Shown piece after piece: positions 36,555-47,260 of a stretch of DNA of 64,000 nt. How positions within the stretch are numbered: position 1 is the first letter of the stretch; each line of letters starts with the position of its first letter. The DNA lies in NCBI GenBank assembly GCA_028583415.1, contig CM053270.1, positions 60,043,117 through 60,107,116 of the forward strand. The letters are read 5' to 3'. The notes under the pieces are model-generated. The model did not search any database. It saw only the letters and a program-made list of their open reading frames with translations, and was not told where the DNA came from. The position numbers were made by a program, and so were the translations under genes. The DNA comes from Protea cynaroides. Taxonomy: Eukaryota > Streptophyta > Magnoliopsida > Proteales > Proteaceae.

Positions 36555-37510
36555 GAAGCTCATCATCCAGTTCTCCTATCTTCTTACAAGCTTCTGTAAC
36601 TCTTTTCTTTTCAAAGGTTAACTCACCTCTCAACCTCTCTCTCTCTCTCTCTTGAATGAGTGACCCTCGGGTCATCTCATATAAGGTCACAAGCCGTTTC
36701 CATTCTAAGACGTCGTAGTCATGCTCTTCTTTCATTTTCTGATGCATCTCTCCCAGAGATTCAAATCTTGTAAAGAGCTCATTGAACGAAACGACAATCT
36801 GAAAGCAAAAAGAAGAGATATGTCAGGACATAATTTCAAAATACGAAGTACAGGAACAGGAGAAATCTTACTTTGGTAAGAGAGGTAGATATTTCATCAG
36901 ATAATTGAGGAGATTAACGGGTAGAAAACTCTTTTGCATCTTTGGGAAGACAGATTCCCTTAAGCAAATCTCGTGCAATTCGACCTTCATGAGGGCCGCT
37001 ATCAGAAGTCTTGACATTCCAATTTGGATTGTGAATTCCCTTGAAGGGAGCCAAGGGAGGAGTACCGCTAGTTTGAGGAATTCAGAATCCAGTCCTTTCG
37101 AAACATCTCTCTAGACGTTCTTCAACGGAGGAGTCCAGCTCACCGATACTAGATCAGCTCGATGTGTTTGCAATGTCAAAAGTGGAGGATGAAGATCTTT
37201 TTCTTTTCATAAGGGAGGCCAATTCCCTTTGCAATGATGCCTGGAGTTGCTGAGAAATTTTGGTGTAGCTATCACTGACTAAAGATCTTGCTGGGAGACT
37301 AGGGCCAAAGTCCATATCAACTGGACTCTTCCCTTTTGATTTGGTTCCTCTTTCAAAACCTGGAGGAATGACTGCATAACAGATAGAGACTACAAAGAGC
37401 ACATATGTGAGAAGGTAAAAAAAAAAAACAAGACAAGAAGAAAATTTACCAGGAGCATGAGGAGGAATTTCACTTTCTTCCTCATCAGAGAAATATGCAT
37501 CAATCTAAGC
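36555..37510 (-). pseudogene. Transposase_28-type protein gene, copy C, 3' part
   Basis: Continuation of the gene that starts at about 50,715 and is split by the Ty3/gypsy insertion. Reading leftwards from 37,510: an acidic exon (DAYFSDEEESEIPPHAP), an intron of about 80 bases with GT...AG ends (about 37,449-37,378), the VIPPGFERGTKSKGKSPVD exon (37,377-37,154), the IPQTSGTPPLAPFKGIH block with several breaks, and a coiled coil open at 36,747-36,538 (69 residues, Arg/Glu-rich). Confidence 0.6.
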
Positions 37511-37515
37511 GAAGA
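37511..37515. repeat. Target-site duplication, left
   Basis: The five bases gaaga directly before the 5' LTR are repeated at 49,538-49,542 after the 3' LTR, as made by an LTR-retrotransposon integrase. Confidence 0.9.
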
Positions 37516-37878
37516 TGTAAGACCCGTATCAAACTAACCCGGTCTTACCACCTTGAACCAGGTCTACCCATCATGGTCGAGCCAAATGGATCAAGTACGT
37601 GAGGGAGATCACGAACCCAGGTATTAAACTGACCCAAAAACACTAAAATAAGGGGGAGGGTCGCATGCCCAGCTAGGTAGGGTCCGACCCCCCCAATAAA
37701 AAATTCAGACCCTAAGTTTTTAACCGGGGGTCGGACATTTTAGTACCAGGGGTCGACGGGATCTCTGACCCCCTCATCGACCCCCAGTCTGCCGACAAAA
37801 ACCGTGAATTGGAAACTTTCCAAATTCCAATGAGATTCTTTCCTAATCTCAATGGGACTTATTTTGAGAATTTCTACT

Positions 37879-37890
37879 CTATAAATAGGA
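37879..37890 (+). promoter_or_regulatory. TATA box in the 5' LTR
   Basis: The sequence ctataaatagg follows a moderately AT-rich stretch and precedes a purine-rich leader (gagagaaagagaagagaagg). The 3' LTR has the same element at about 47,630. This is the likely transcription signal of the retrotransposon (U3/R boundary downstream). Confidence 0.55.
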
Positions 37891-39104
37891 CGTCCCTAAG
37901 CCTCTTTCACTCCTTTTAGAACCCTAATTGGATTGAGAGAAAGAGAAGAGAAGGAGAAGAGAAAGAAAAGAGAAGGAAAGTGGAGAAGAAGATTAAAGAG
38001 AAGGCTTCAGAGAAACAAGCCCAATTCTCAGGTATGGATACTATCTCCATGTAATTCTACAGACCTTAAAATAGATAGTGAAGAAGATGTGATCTAGGAG
38101 AAACCTAAATCATCCATCCATGGTTAGGTTTTCATGGAAAACCATGTGGGAGATCATAAAAACCATGTAGGTGAATAAACTATGGTTTTAAGCCATAGAA
38201 CATGTATGTAATGGATTGTAGAAGCAAGCCATAGGACCTAAACATGAAGGAATGGACTGTAGGATGAAAATTCGACTAAACCCACGGGGGGTCGCACGGG
38301 GGTCGATGGTCAATCGACCCACCAGACCCTAATAATCGACCCCCAGTGTTCGGGAAGTCCAGACTGTGGGTGGTCGCACCCAGGGTCAATGGAAGGTCCG
38401 ACCCTAGCATCGACCCCCAGTTAACAACATGCTTTTTAAAATCAGAATTAATTCTAATTAAATTCTATCGACTTGATTAGATTTTTTAGTGATATAATAT
38501 TGATATTTAGTGATTCTTAAAGCTTGAAAGAGGATCTACGATCAAGCAAAGGTGAGGGAACAAGACCTAAACTAATTAGTTAATAATAAACTGTTTTATT
38601 CTTGAGTCCAATGCCGCGATTGATTATATGCGTGTATGCTTGTTATGTGCATTCAACATGTCATCCAATATTTCTATTATTACTGTTCATGCATATTTAA
38701 ATTATTGTTTATAACATGATGATGATGATGATGATGATAGGAATAGGCATGTGGATGTATGTGTGTGGTTGGTGTGCTTGATGCAAGCGAGTATCAGGGG
38801 GGGTGTCATAGGGGGCCTCAGCACTCTAGCTCTATCTCTAATTCAAGTCTTGTCCACTGACATCGTCGTATCGCCATTACCTTAGCAGAACTATTACGTC
38901 ATAGGGTATGAGGGGAGGTGGTCTCGGACCGTGTAGTCTCTGACTCTGCCGGGGGACCTTAGCCCTATCTCTATGGACATATTGAGGGATGCTGGGGTGA
39001 GGCCTTGGATACACTGATTGACATTAGGATTGGTTAGTTGCGAGCCCAGTTTGCTAGCCCTCGCCAGCAGGGGCTTACGTGTTAGTATGGGCAACTGGTA
39101 CAGT

Positions 39105-39229
39105 AATAAACGTAACCTTTGTGTGTACATTGTCCATGGTGGGTGCATGTGGGACGATAATAAACGTTACCTTTGGGCGGCTTCACACACTCGTGTATAG
39201 AGGTGCGACATCAATAAACGTAACCTTTG
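39105..39229 (+). repeat. Three AATAAACGTAACCTTTG motifs, 54-base period, in the 5' LTR
   Basis: The motif starts at 39,105, 39,159 and 39,213; the 3' LTR has it at 48,853, 48,907 and 48,961. Each copy contains AATAAA. The sequence between copies is only weakly similar, so the motif is better kept than the rest of the unit. A link to 3' end formation of the retrotransposon RNA is possible but not shown. Confidence 0.8.
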
Positions 39230-39793
39230 ACCGTCTATCCTTTCTATAGCACATTACAAACTTATATATACCAGACTAAAGATATGAATTGAATGCATGC
39301 ATATGTTTGTTGCATTATTTTGTTTGCTCAATGAGCCATGATGTGTGCTCACCCTCTCGACGTCGAATATTTTTAGTTGATGATGCAGGTACTACGGTCG
39401 AAGATTATATGAGTGTCCCGGTGTACGCGCATGTTGCTGCCATAGAAGCCGAAGACTTAGTGGATACGCATGACTCTTCATGCGAGTGCAACTCATGCGT
39501 ATTCGATTATATTTTTATTTGAATTATTAAAGGAATGCAATTGATATTTTATTATTTATATCTCAGTTGATACAACCATAACTTGATATTTTAATTATGA
39601 TTATTACAGTTAGTGTTCTCAGTTCATTTACTATAAGACTTCCGCTATTGTGTATTTATTCTGATTATGGTTGTGGATGTGCATGATTTTTATTTTTAAT
39701 AGACACAGCCTATTAGAGATCCTGGTTGAACCGTTGGTTTATTAGCGGTTCATCACACCATTCTGAATAGTGCGGAATTGGGGTGTGACAACT

Positions 39794-39805
39794 TGGTATC
39801 AGAGC
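39794..39805 (+). other. Primer binding site (initiator tRNA-Met type)
   Basis: TGGTATCAGAGC begins three bases after the 5' LTR. This is the usual complement of the 3' end of plant initiator tRNA-Met used by many Ty3/gypsy and Ty1/copia elements. Confidence 0.9.
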
Positions 39806-40083
39806 ATCTTAGGCCTTGTCTGTGAAACCCGTATACTTCCACAAAAGGTCGTGAACTGAGATAGGATAAAAATTTAAAAGATGTAATAATAACACACTAT
39901 AAGCATCCATGTTGTTTGAGACAAAATTGAAAGAGAATAATGCATCTATTAAATGAGAAATAATTTTTTTATACAACCAAAGGAAGACCAAACATTTATA
40001 TATATATATATGATTAAAGCAGAGTACAGTCCACAGTCCAGACAGTTACTCTGAAGTACAAAAAGAAAGATAAAAGAAATACA

Positions 40084-41473
40084 TCAAGAAGCTGGAGGTG
40101 ATGGGGGAGGCGATGCCTCACGGTTTCTATCATAGTCCTCAGCGTAGACTTTGGTCAACCAAGCTATCTGAGTCTGGGTCGTCTGGAGACTAGCTGTGAG
40201 ATCAGCCACCCGCTGGTCAGTCACACGCTGAGCATCCCTAAGCTCTCCCACCCACTGATCCGATGTGCTGAGCAGCTAGAAGCTCTCCCACCCGCTGGTC
40301 CGACATGCGCTGAGCAACCAGAAGCTCTCCCACCCGCTGATCAGACAAGCGCTGAGCCTCTAGAAGCTCACCCATCCTCAAGTCAGACATACGCTGAGCC
40401 TCTCGTATCTCGTATAATATCCCCATCATGTCACCAGAAGGAGCATACGAAGGACCGGTTGCATGTGAAGGACCAGCTGAAGAAGACAGACCAACTCCTG
40501 TAGTATGAGTAGGTGATGGAGGAGGTATGGCATCTACATCCATGTATAGCCGATCGTCATCATCCCCATGAACCCCTGCTCCAGCGGCTGCTGCTGCTGC
40601 CTCAGTGTCAGCCATCTCCACTCTAGTGCGAGGGCGCACCATCTCGTTCCTCTCCTCATCGCTGACCTGGGCATCCCGCATACCCTTCTTGCAAATAGCC
40701 TCCCAATCCAGAGGCGATGAGAAGGATTTCTCCTGAATCTTCTCATCCAACAAATCAGCCCCCAGGCCGGTAAGCAAGGTAGTGATCATGCGTCCATAAG
40801 GAAGGTTGCTAGTGTGACTGGGCAACGTAGCACTGATCATCGTCCGCATGATGATATAGGGAAGGCAGACGGGCTGCCTAGTGCATATGCAGTACAACAG
40901 ATACTGGGTCAACTGGGAGACCCTCTCGTAATGACCACTCTGCGGTATCAGGTTATGCTAAATGATCTTGCAGTATACCCGTGGATCTGAACGCAGATAA
41001 CTCGCTTTCATCTCCCAGCGATCAGGTCTGATGAGCTGACGATTTATCTCAATCCTCATCTGTAAAGAAAAGAACTGGGGCTCTCCAGGAGCACAGAACA
41101 CCAATGAGCCATCATAGGAAATGCCCAACAAGTCGGCCAGCTGCCAATAATCAAATGAAACATCAACCCCCTTGACGTAGCTGGTGATCCGAAGCTCACC
41201 ACCTCTCTTAACATCGTTGTAATCCCCCACCACTTGGAGATTATAATAAAACTGGCGTACCAAGTCAAGAGGGGTACAGGTGTCATAGGTGATGACAGGG
41301 AGCCATCCCATATCGCTAAAGGCCCCCTCCACATTGAACAAGGCCAAGCTAGCCAAGTCCACTTTGCGGCCTCCCTCTACTTTCTTGCGAGTGTAGTGGG
41401 CATACTGCGTCTCGGCTTCATTGGAACGGAAGCGAGGATGGTCGCGAACCTTGGGTACCTTGGTACGAGCCAT
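40084..41473 (-). pseudogene. Antisense ORF of the chromovirus, Transposase_32-like ('putative plant transposon protein')
   Basis: Starting at 41,473 the - strand encodes MARTKVPKVRDHPRF, then a globular domain with TPLDLVRQFYYNLQVV, ITSYVKGVDVSFDYWQLADL and LLGISYDGS. This pattern (LVREFY-N, SYVRG-x-ID, LGI) is known from plant 'putative transposon protein' families. One TAG (40,958-40,960) interrupts it, after which the same frame stays open to about 40,262 (about 225 more residues). That part contains an Ala-rich acidic linker and four to five repeats of 14 residues of type SDQRVGELLxAQRx (40,385-40,200), probably a coiled coil. One frame shift near 40,260 precedes a short tail ending in Pro/Ser at 40,084. 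Total length would be about 460 residues. It points towards the 5' LTR, opposite to gag. No function can be stated. Confidence 0.7.
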
Positions 41474-42440
41474 AGTATCTGCAAATAAGAAAGAAAAACA
41501 AATAATGGCTTAGTAGAGAGGAAAAGTCTGAAATTTTGACATAATAACGACGTAAATGGGTCAAAAACCTCACTTTTCACCCATACACGTGGGCAGGAGG
41601 ACTTACATAGATCCTAAACTATCCTGTGAGACTCATATAGTCGGAAATTTTAACTAATAAGATTGAATTGGAAGAAATTTCAAGAAATTCAAAATCTCGA
41701 CAAAATTAGGGCAAAAAGAGTAAATTTTGAGTTTCTCGATAACCAACCGATGAAACTCAAATATTTTTGAGGGTTTTCGTTCCTCGAGTCACCAACAACA
41801 AAAGCCCCCAATAAAAATTGAATTTTTACGGTTGGAAAAAGTTTAATTTGAAAAATACGAGATAATATAAGCAAAAACCTAGGTAAAGAAACCTAAAAAC
41901 ATGAAAAGGTAGAAGACATACCTGTAGCGGAGGTGTAGACGACGAAACAAAGAGTGCAAATCACCAACGGGGCGGAGTTTCCACTGTAGCAACTCAGAGG
42001 GACGAGTCGAGTCGAAACGGAGAAGAAAGAATGGGAAATGGACTTTGAATTGGAACTTAAAAATCTGATTTTTAGTCCGGGGGTCGAAAAATTCGATTAA
42101 AACAATCGACCCACCCATCGACCCCCGCATCGACCCTCGGCTCTCGGGAATCTGACAGAGAACCAGGGGTCGCACCCTGGGTCGGACATCCTCCGACCCC
42201 CCATCGACCCCCGACTCTCGAAAAGAATGGGTGATTTCTCAGGGTCGCATACCGAGGGTCGGACACCCATCGACCCCCACCATCGACCCCTGCAGTGAAA
42301 ACATAGCATTTTTTTGACAGAATGATCTGAAAAATTTAAAATTTGCAATTGTTAATGGTTTTAAAATATGAGAATGAAGTATTTAATGATTGTCTCTCGT
42401 GTTCAATGATTTTTAGGCAATCCCACTATCAGATTAGTTA
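41474..42440. promoter_or_regulatory. Region between the antisense ORF and gag, with TCGACCCC-type motif cluster
   Basis: This 970-base stretch would be upstream of both the antisense ORF and gag. From 42,075 to 42,295 it contains many copies of gggtcg and its complement cgaccc, for example gggggtcgaa, atcgacccccgcatcgaccc and gggtcggaca. The same motif family fills parts of both LTRs (37,670-37,800, 38,285-38,420). No other gene is seen. Confidence 0.55.
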
Positions 42441-42497
42441 ATTGTAGGACGCAGAGTAACCAGACAGAGCCGTAACTCTATTCCACCACCACCACCT

Positions 42498-43707
42498 GTG
42501 GGGGAGAATAGCCAGACACAACCAGAAACACAGGGGAACATGAACACGGCACCGTCCGTCATGAATGGGCAGACAAATCCTACAAATCTGTCAGCTCCAC
42601 CTACAAACTTGGCTACAGTCGTAATGAACTTGGCCCAACAGCTGCAGCAAATACAACAGGCACAAGCTACTATACAAGCTGCCATAGGCATAACTCTTCC
42701 AGCTGCACAGACACCTCCAATGCCAGTCGGACAGACAAGCACAGCACCAGAGGGAAGTAACACAGTACCCCACGCACCTCAGACTCCTATCATGCAGTCT
42801 CAAGTACAAAATTCTGAGATAGCTTCAGGTAGATATCAATACCAACCACCTATGTATGGAGCATATGTTCCACAGCAACTAGACCACTACCGACTGGTGG
42901 AGCGTTTTCTGAAACTGAAGCCCAGAGAATTTAATGGCAAGCCAGCAGATCCTTTATGGCCGGCACACTGGGTTGACAAAATGGAAAGAAACTTTATGAT
43001 GATGACATTAAATGAAGAAGAAAAAGTATTGTATGCCACCTTTATGTTGAAAGGAGATGCACACCATTGGTGGAGGTCTACCAGGACATATTTACTTACA
43101 AAGCACGCCCAACTGACTTGGGATATTTATAAAGAGGCGTTCTTTGAGAAGTACTTTCCGAGAAGTTTCAAAGATTCTATGGAAAGAGAGTTCCTGAGTT
43201 TATATCAGGGGCAGATGACCGTGGATGCGTATCAACAACGTTATGAAGAGCTGTTCTTCTTTGCACCCACTAGTATGCAAGAGGAAAACACCAAGACCCG
43301 AAGGTTCGTCATGGGACTCAGGGGAAGCATCCGCGAGCATGTTCTAGGACATGAAAAGAAAATCTATAATGAAGCGGCACAAATTGCTCGAATTATAGAA
43401 TCGAGCCCGAAGGAAAGTTATTTCATACAAAACAGAGGTATAAAAAGGCCAGCTGGAAATTCTTATAACGGAGGGAATAACAAGACATTCAAACCCTTCC
43501 GTACTCAAGGCTTTAATGCTGCAGCCAAGACTACCCCCGCAGCTCCACAGCAACAAAAGCCAATTACTGAAGGGATAAAATATTTTAACTGCAACCAAGT
43601 GGGACATATAGCAAGGGAATGTCCTAAGCCCAAGAAACAGCTACATCAAGGACGAGTTTACGCGGTTACATCTGAGGATGCTGCCACATCGCCTGATGTG
43701 GTCACAG
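42498..43707 (+). pseudogene. Gag polyprotein of the chromovirus
   Basis: Structural protein of the virus-like particle. The open frame runs to a TAA at 43,716-43,718. A Gln/Pro-rich N-terminus (42,540-42,870) is followed by the retrotransposon gag domain (FLKLKPREFNGKPADPLWP, MLKGDAHHWWRS, WDIYKEAFFEKYFP, 42,900-43,330) and a basic linker. Then comes a zinc knuckle at about 43,580-43,625 that reads YFNCNQVGHIAREC: the first Cys of CxxC is Tyr (TAT). The frame is open upstream of 42,498 to about 42,442 without an ATG; the first in-frame ATG is at 42,540, so the true start is unclear. At the end it runs into the intron-like piece. Confidence 0.85.
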
Positions 43708-43778
43708 GTATGACTTAAATTTTTAGTTAGTTGTATTACATTATATGAGCTTGTAGACTAAACCAAAACAAATCACAG
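43708..43778 (+). other. 71-base intron-like insertion between gag and protease
   Basis: It starts GTATGA, ends CACAG, is AT-rich, and has a branch-point-like ACTAAAC at about 43,757-43,763. The gag frame stops 8-11 bases inside it. Taking out these 71 bases would put gag and protease in one frame without loss of a codon. The nine bases tcacaggta occur at both edges (43,702 and 43,773). This fits a short plant spliceosomal intron; a 71-base insertion with a target duplication is the alternative. Confidence 0.6.
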
Positions 43779-45620
43779 GTATCGTACCTATTAATGGCAT
43801 TCCCGCTAGAGTACTCTTCGATTCAGGAGCTACTCATTCCTTTATATCTGTGACATTTGAAAAGAAGTTAAATCTACCCCTTAAATCCTTAGACTGCAAA
43901 CTACTTGTACGATCACCTATGGGATTAGAAGTGGAGTTAGAAAAAGGTTATGGACCATGTCCAGTTCTTATTGATGAAAAGACCTTGGATGCAACCTTGA
44001 TCTAACTTGAGATGGCAGACTTTGACGTCATCTTGGGAATGGACTGGTTAGTTCGGCATTCTGCAAACCTATTGTGTGCCGAAAAGAAGCTGACATTTAA
44101 AGACAATGAAGGAGTAGAGTTCAGTTTTTCGAGAACCAAACTTCCCCATAAACGAAAGCTCATACTCTCTGCGCTAAAGGCTAAGAAGTGCCTTGAGAAA
44201 GGAGCAGTCAGGTATTTAGTATCTGTGGTTGACCTTACCAAAGAAGCACCACGAATGGAAGATATTGATATCGTGCGTGACTATCCAAATGTATTTCCTG
44301 AAGAATTACCAGGATTATCACCCGAGCGAGCTACAGAGTTTGTTATAGATCTTATACCTGGAGCCACACCAGTATCGAAAGCACCTTATCGAATGACTCC
44401 TACTGAACTGAAGGAATTGAAAGTACAACTACAAGAACTGCTGGATAAGGGTTACATTCGCCCTAGCATATCACCATGGGGAGCGCCAGTATTATTCGTG
44501 AAGAAGAAGGACGGTAACGTTCGATTGTGTATAGACTACCGAAAACTGAATAAATTGACAATCAAGAATCGATATCCATTGCCTCGGATCGGTAACCTAT
44601 TCGATCAGTTGCAAGGTGCCAAAGTATTCTCCAAGATTGATCTTCGGTCAGGCTACCATCAGCTGAAGATTAAGGACGGTGATATTCCTAAGACAACATT
44701 CAGGACCAGATATAGACATTATGAATTCTTGATTATGTCTTTTGGATTGACAAACGCACCAGCAACTTTTATGGAACTTATGAACCGGGTTTTCCATGAC
44801 ATGTTGGATACGTCGGTTATTGTATTCATTGATGATAATTGTCTACTCCAAAGACGACGAAACTCATATTAAGAATCTAAATGCCGTTCTGCAGCGACTA
44901 CGGAAGGAGAAACTCTACGCCAAATTTTCAAAGTGTGAGTTTTGCCTAAAGGAAGTTGCATTTTTAGGCCACGTCGTATCCGCTGAAGGAATTAAAGTGG
45001 ATCCCAGCAAGATCGAGGCTATTGTAAAGTGGGAAGCACCGAAGAACGTTACAGAAATTAGAAATTTTCTGGGTCTAGCTGGGTATTATTGACGATTTGT
45101 GGAAGACTATTCCTGAATTACCGTACCTCTTACCAGTTTGACTAAGAAGGGCGAGAAGTTTGTTTGGATAGATAAATGCGAGAAGAATTTTCAAACCTTG
45201 AAGGCTAGATTGATATCAGCTCCAATCTTGACCATCCCGATTCTAGGACAACCATTTATCTTGTACACCGATGCGTCAGGACTGGGATTAGGATGTGTAC
45301 TTATGCAAGGAGAACAAGTAATTGCTTATGCCTCAAGACAACTGAAGACACATGCGAAGAACTATCTGACTCACGATTTGGAATTAGCGGCAGTAGTACA
45401 TGCTGTCAAAATATGGAGACATTATCTGTACGGGGAGAAGTTTCAGATTAAATCAGACCATAAAAGTCTTATTTATCTATTTAATCAGAAGGAGCTGAAT
45501 ATGAGACAAAGAAGATGGCTGAAACTATTGAAAGACTATGACTGTGATATCCAGTATCACCCGGGGAAAGCTAATGTAGTAGCCGATGCATTGAGTAGAA
45601 AGGCAATGATAAAATCTTAG
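43779..45620 (+). pseudogene. Protease, reverse transcriptase and RNase H region of the chromovirus, broken
   Basis: Protease is recognised by FDSGATHSFIS (43,816-43,850) and MADFDVILGMDWL (44,012-44,050), with a TAA at 44,003 between them. Reverse transcriptase follows (APYRMTPTELKELKVQLQEL, GAPVLFVKKKDG, CIDYRKLNKLT, SKIDLRSGYHQ, FGLTNAPATF, VIVFIDD). The catalytic IDD at 44,828-44,836 is intact, but about two bases are missing right after it. TGA codons stand at 45,090 and 45,114, where the family has Arg. RNase H is open at 45,138-45,620 (FILYTDASGLGLG, DLELAAVVHA, IKSDHKSLIYLF, ADALSRKA). None of these can be made as one polyprotein from this copy. Confidence 0.9.
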
Positions 45621-45644
45621 GGGGAGGTTAGCACAACTGTCGCA

Positions 45645-47010
45645 ATGTGTACTACCAGAAAGGTATTCAAGCACAGTAATGAGCAGTTTGTGATAGATGC
45701 ACCAGGTGGATCAGCCAACCAAGGGTTTATTCATCGGTTTTCAAACATGTTCGCCGCATTGAAGATTATATCGGATATAATTGATGAAGTAAAGACAACT
45801 ATCAAATCAGAACCTTACCTAAGAACGGTACAAGAGGACATCGAAAAAGGTAGGACTAATCCTGAGTTCACCTTGGACGAAGAAAAGGTACTGAAGTACA
45901 AAGAAAGAATATGTGTACCCAAAACAGAAAGTTTGGACATTAGACACCGATTGATGAAAGAAGCCCATACCACCATCTATTCGATACATCCTGAAAGTAC
46001 AAAAATATATCATGACCTAAAGAAATTATATTAGTGGAGGGGAATGAAAGCAGATGTAGCTAAGTTCGTGTCTCAATGCCTAAATTGTCAGAAAGTAAAG
46101 GCTGAACGAAAAAGACCGGCAGGACTGTTACAGCTGTTATCGGAACCAGCATGGAAATGGGACTGCATCACTATGGACTTCGTCACAGGATTACCATTGA
46201 CTCCTCGAGTAGTTGACGTGGTTTGGGTGATTGTAGACCGCCTGACTAAAACAGCTCGCTTTATATCTATACGACCTCAGTATACACTGGAGAGGTTAGC
46301 TAAGCTGTATGTGGATAACATTGTGCGATTACACGGTGTACCTGAAAGCATTATGTCCGATAGAGATCCACGATTTACTTCAAAGTTTTGGGAAGGATTG
46401 CAAAAGGCTATGGGTATAACATTGAAGTTTAGTACCGCATTCCATCCGCAGACAGACGGACAGTCAGAGCGTACAATTCAGATTCTAGAAGATATGCTTC
46501 GAGTATGTGTAATTGATTTTAAAGGATCATGTGATGAAAAGTTACCACTGATTGAGTTCGCGTATAATAATAGCTATCAGGCTACTATACAGATGTCACC
46601 CTATGAAGCACTGTATGGCAGAAAGTGTCGAACTCCTTTGTTTTGGAATGAAGTTGGGGAACATAGTATTGTTGGACTAGAATTTGTTGAAGAGACTTAT
46701 CGAGTGGTCGACATTATCAAAGAAAGAGTGAGAACAACTCAAAATCGTCAGAAGCAATATGCAGATACTCGACGCCGAGACCTTGAATTCGTCGTGGGTG
46801 ATAAAATTTCTTAAAAGTATCGCCTATGCGAGGATTGAAATGGTTCAGACAGAAAGGGAAATTAAGTCCAAGATATGTCGGGCCATATGAGATTCTAACT
46901 AAGCGTGGAAAAGTGGCGTACCAGTTAGCACTACCACCATCTATGTCAAGTGTGCATGACGTATTTCATATTTTCTTATTGAAGAAGTATGTCAAGGATC
47001 AACGCACGTT
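45645..47010 (+). pseudogene. Integrase of the chromovirus, broken
   Basis: The HHCC zinc finger (HRLMKEAHTTIYSIHP, then CLNCQKVKAERKRP) lies at 45,945-46,110 and is interrupted by TAG at 46,032 in place of a Trp codon. The catalytic core keeps its three acidic residues: Asp in WDCITMDFV, Asp in MSDRDPRF, Glu in QSERTIQ (46,150-46,490). The C-terminal part (GLKWFRQKGKLSPRYVGPYE, LPPSMSSVHDVFH) is out of frame after a one-base loss near 46,808. It integrates cDNA into chromatin in active relatives. Confidence 0.9.
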
Positions 47011-47012
47011 CT

Positions 47013-47240
47013 GACAGTAGATCTACCTAATTTGACTGATGATTTGACATTTGAAGTAGCACCAACTGAAATCACTAGTCGGAAGGTTCAACGACTACGC
47101 AACCATGATATCTATTATGTTAAGGTCACCTGGAGAAGTAGAGATATTGAATAAATCACATGGGAAGAAGAGAATGCTATGCGAAAGTAATATCCTCATT
47201 TATTTGATTCGGAAGGTATGTACAATTTCAAGGACAAAAT
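47013..47240 (+). pseudogene. Chromodomain-like C-terminus of the chromovirus integrase
   Basis: The fragment reads DDLTFEVAPTEITSRKVQRL and YYVKVTWRSRDIE, then ITWEEENAMRK and YPHLF, with stops at about 47,151 and 47,188. The order ... ILdrK, VKVxWxxxxxEEATWE, YPHLF is the signature of Tekay-type chromodomains. These direct integration to marked chromatin. Confidence 0.75.
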
Positions 47241-47246
47241 TTTTAT

Positions 47247-47260
47247 AAGTAGGGGGGAGT
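47247..47260 (+). other. Polypurine tract
   Basis: aagtaggggggagt stands directly before the 3' LTR and would prime plus-strand DNA synthesis. Confidence 0.85.

Larger units (their letters stand above)
37516..39790 (+). repeat. 5' LTR of the chromovirus
   Basis: Begins TGTAAGACCC and ends GGGTGTGACA. It contains dense ggggtcga / tcgaccccc blocks (37,680-37,790 and 38,280-38,420), a ctataaatagg TATA-like element at about 37,880, a (GAT)n run at about 38,719, and three AATAAACGT motifs spaced exactly 54 bases apart (39,105, 39,159, 39,213). Confidence 0.95.

Noticed and set aside
39289..39522. Open frame in the 5' LTR (MNACICLLHYFV...) with a similar one in the 3' LTR at 48,975-49,256
   Set aside because: Conserved between LTRs because they are copies of one sequence. 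No domain, no sign of use as a protein.
42434..42809. Cys-rich open frames on the - strand over the gag start
   Set aside because: Shadow of the gag coding sequence in other frames.
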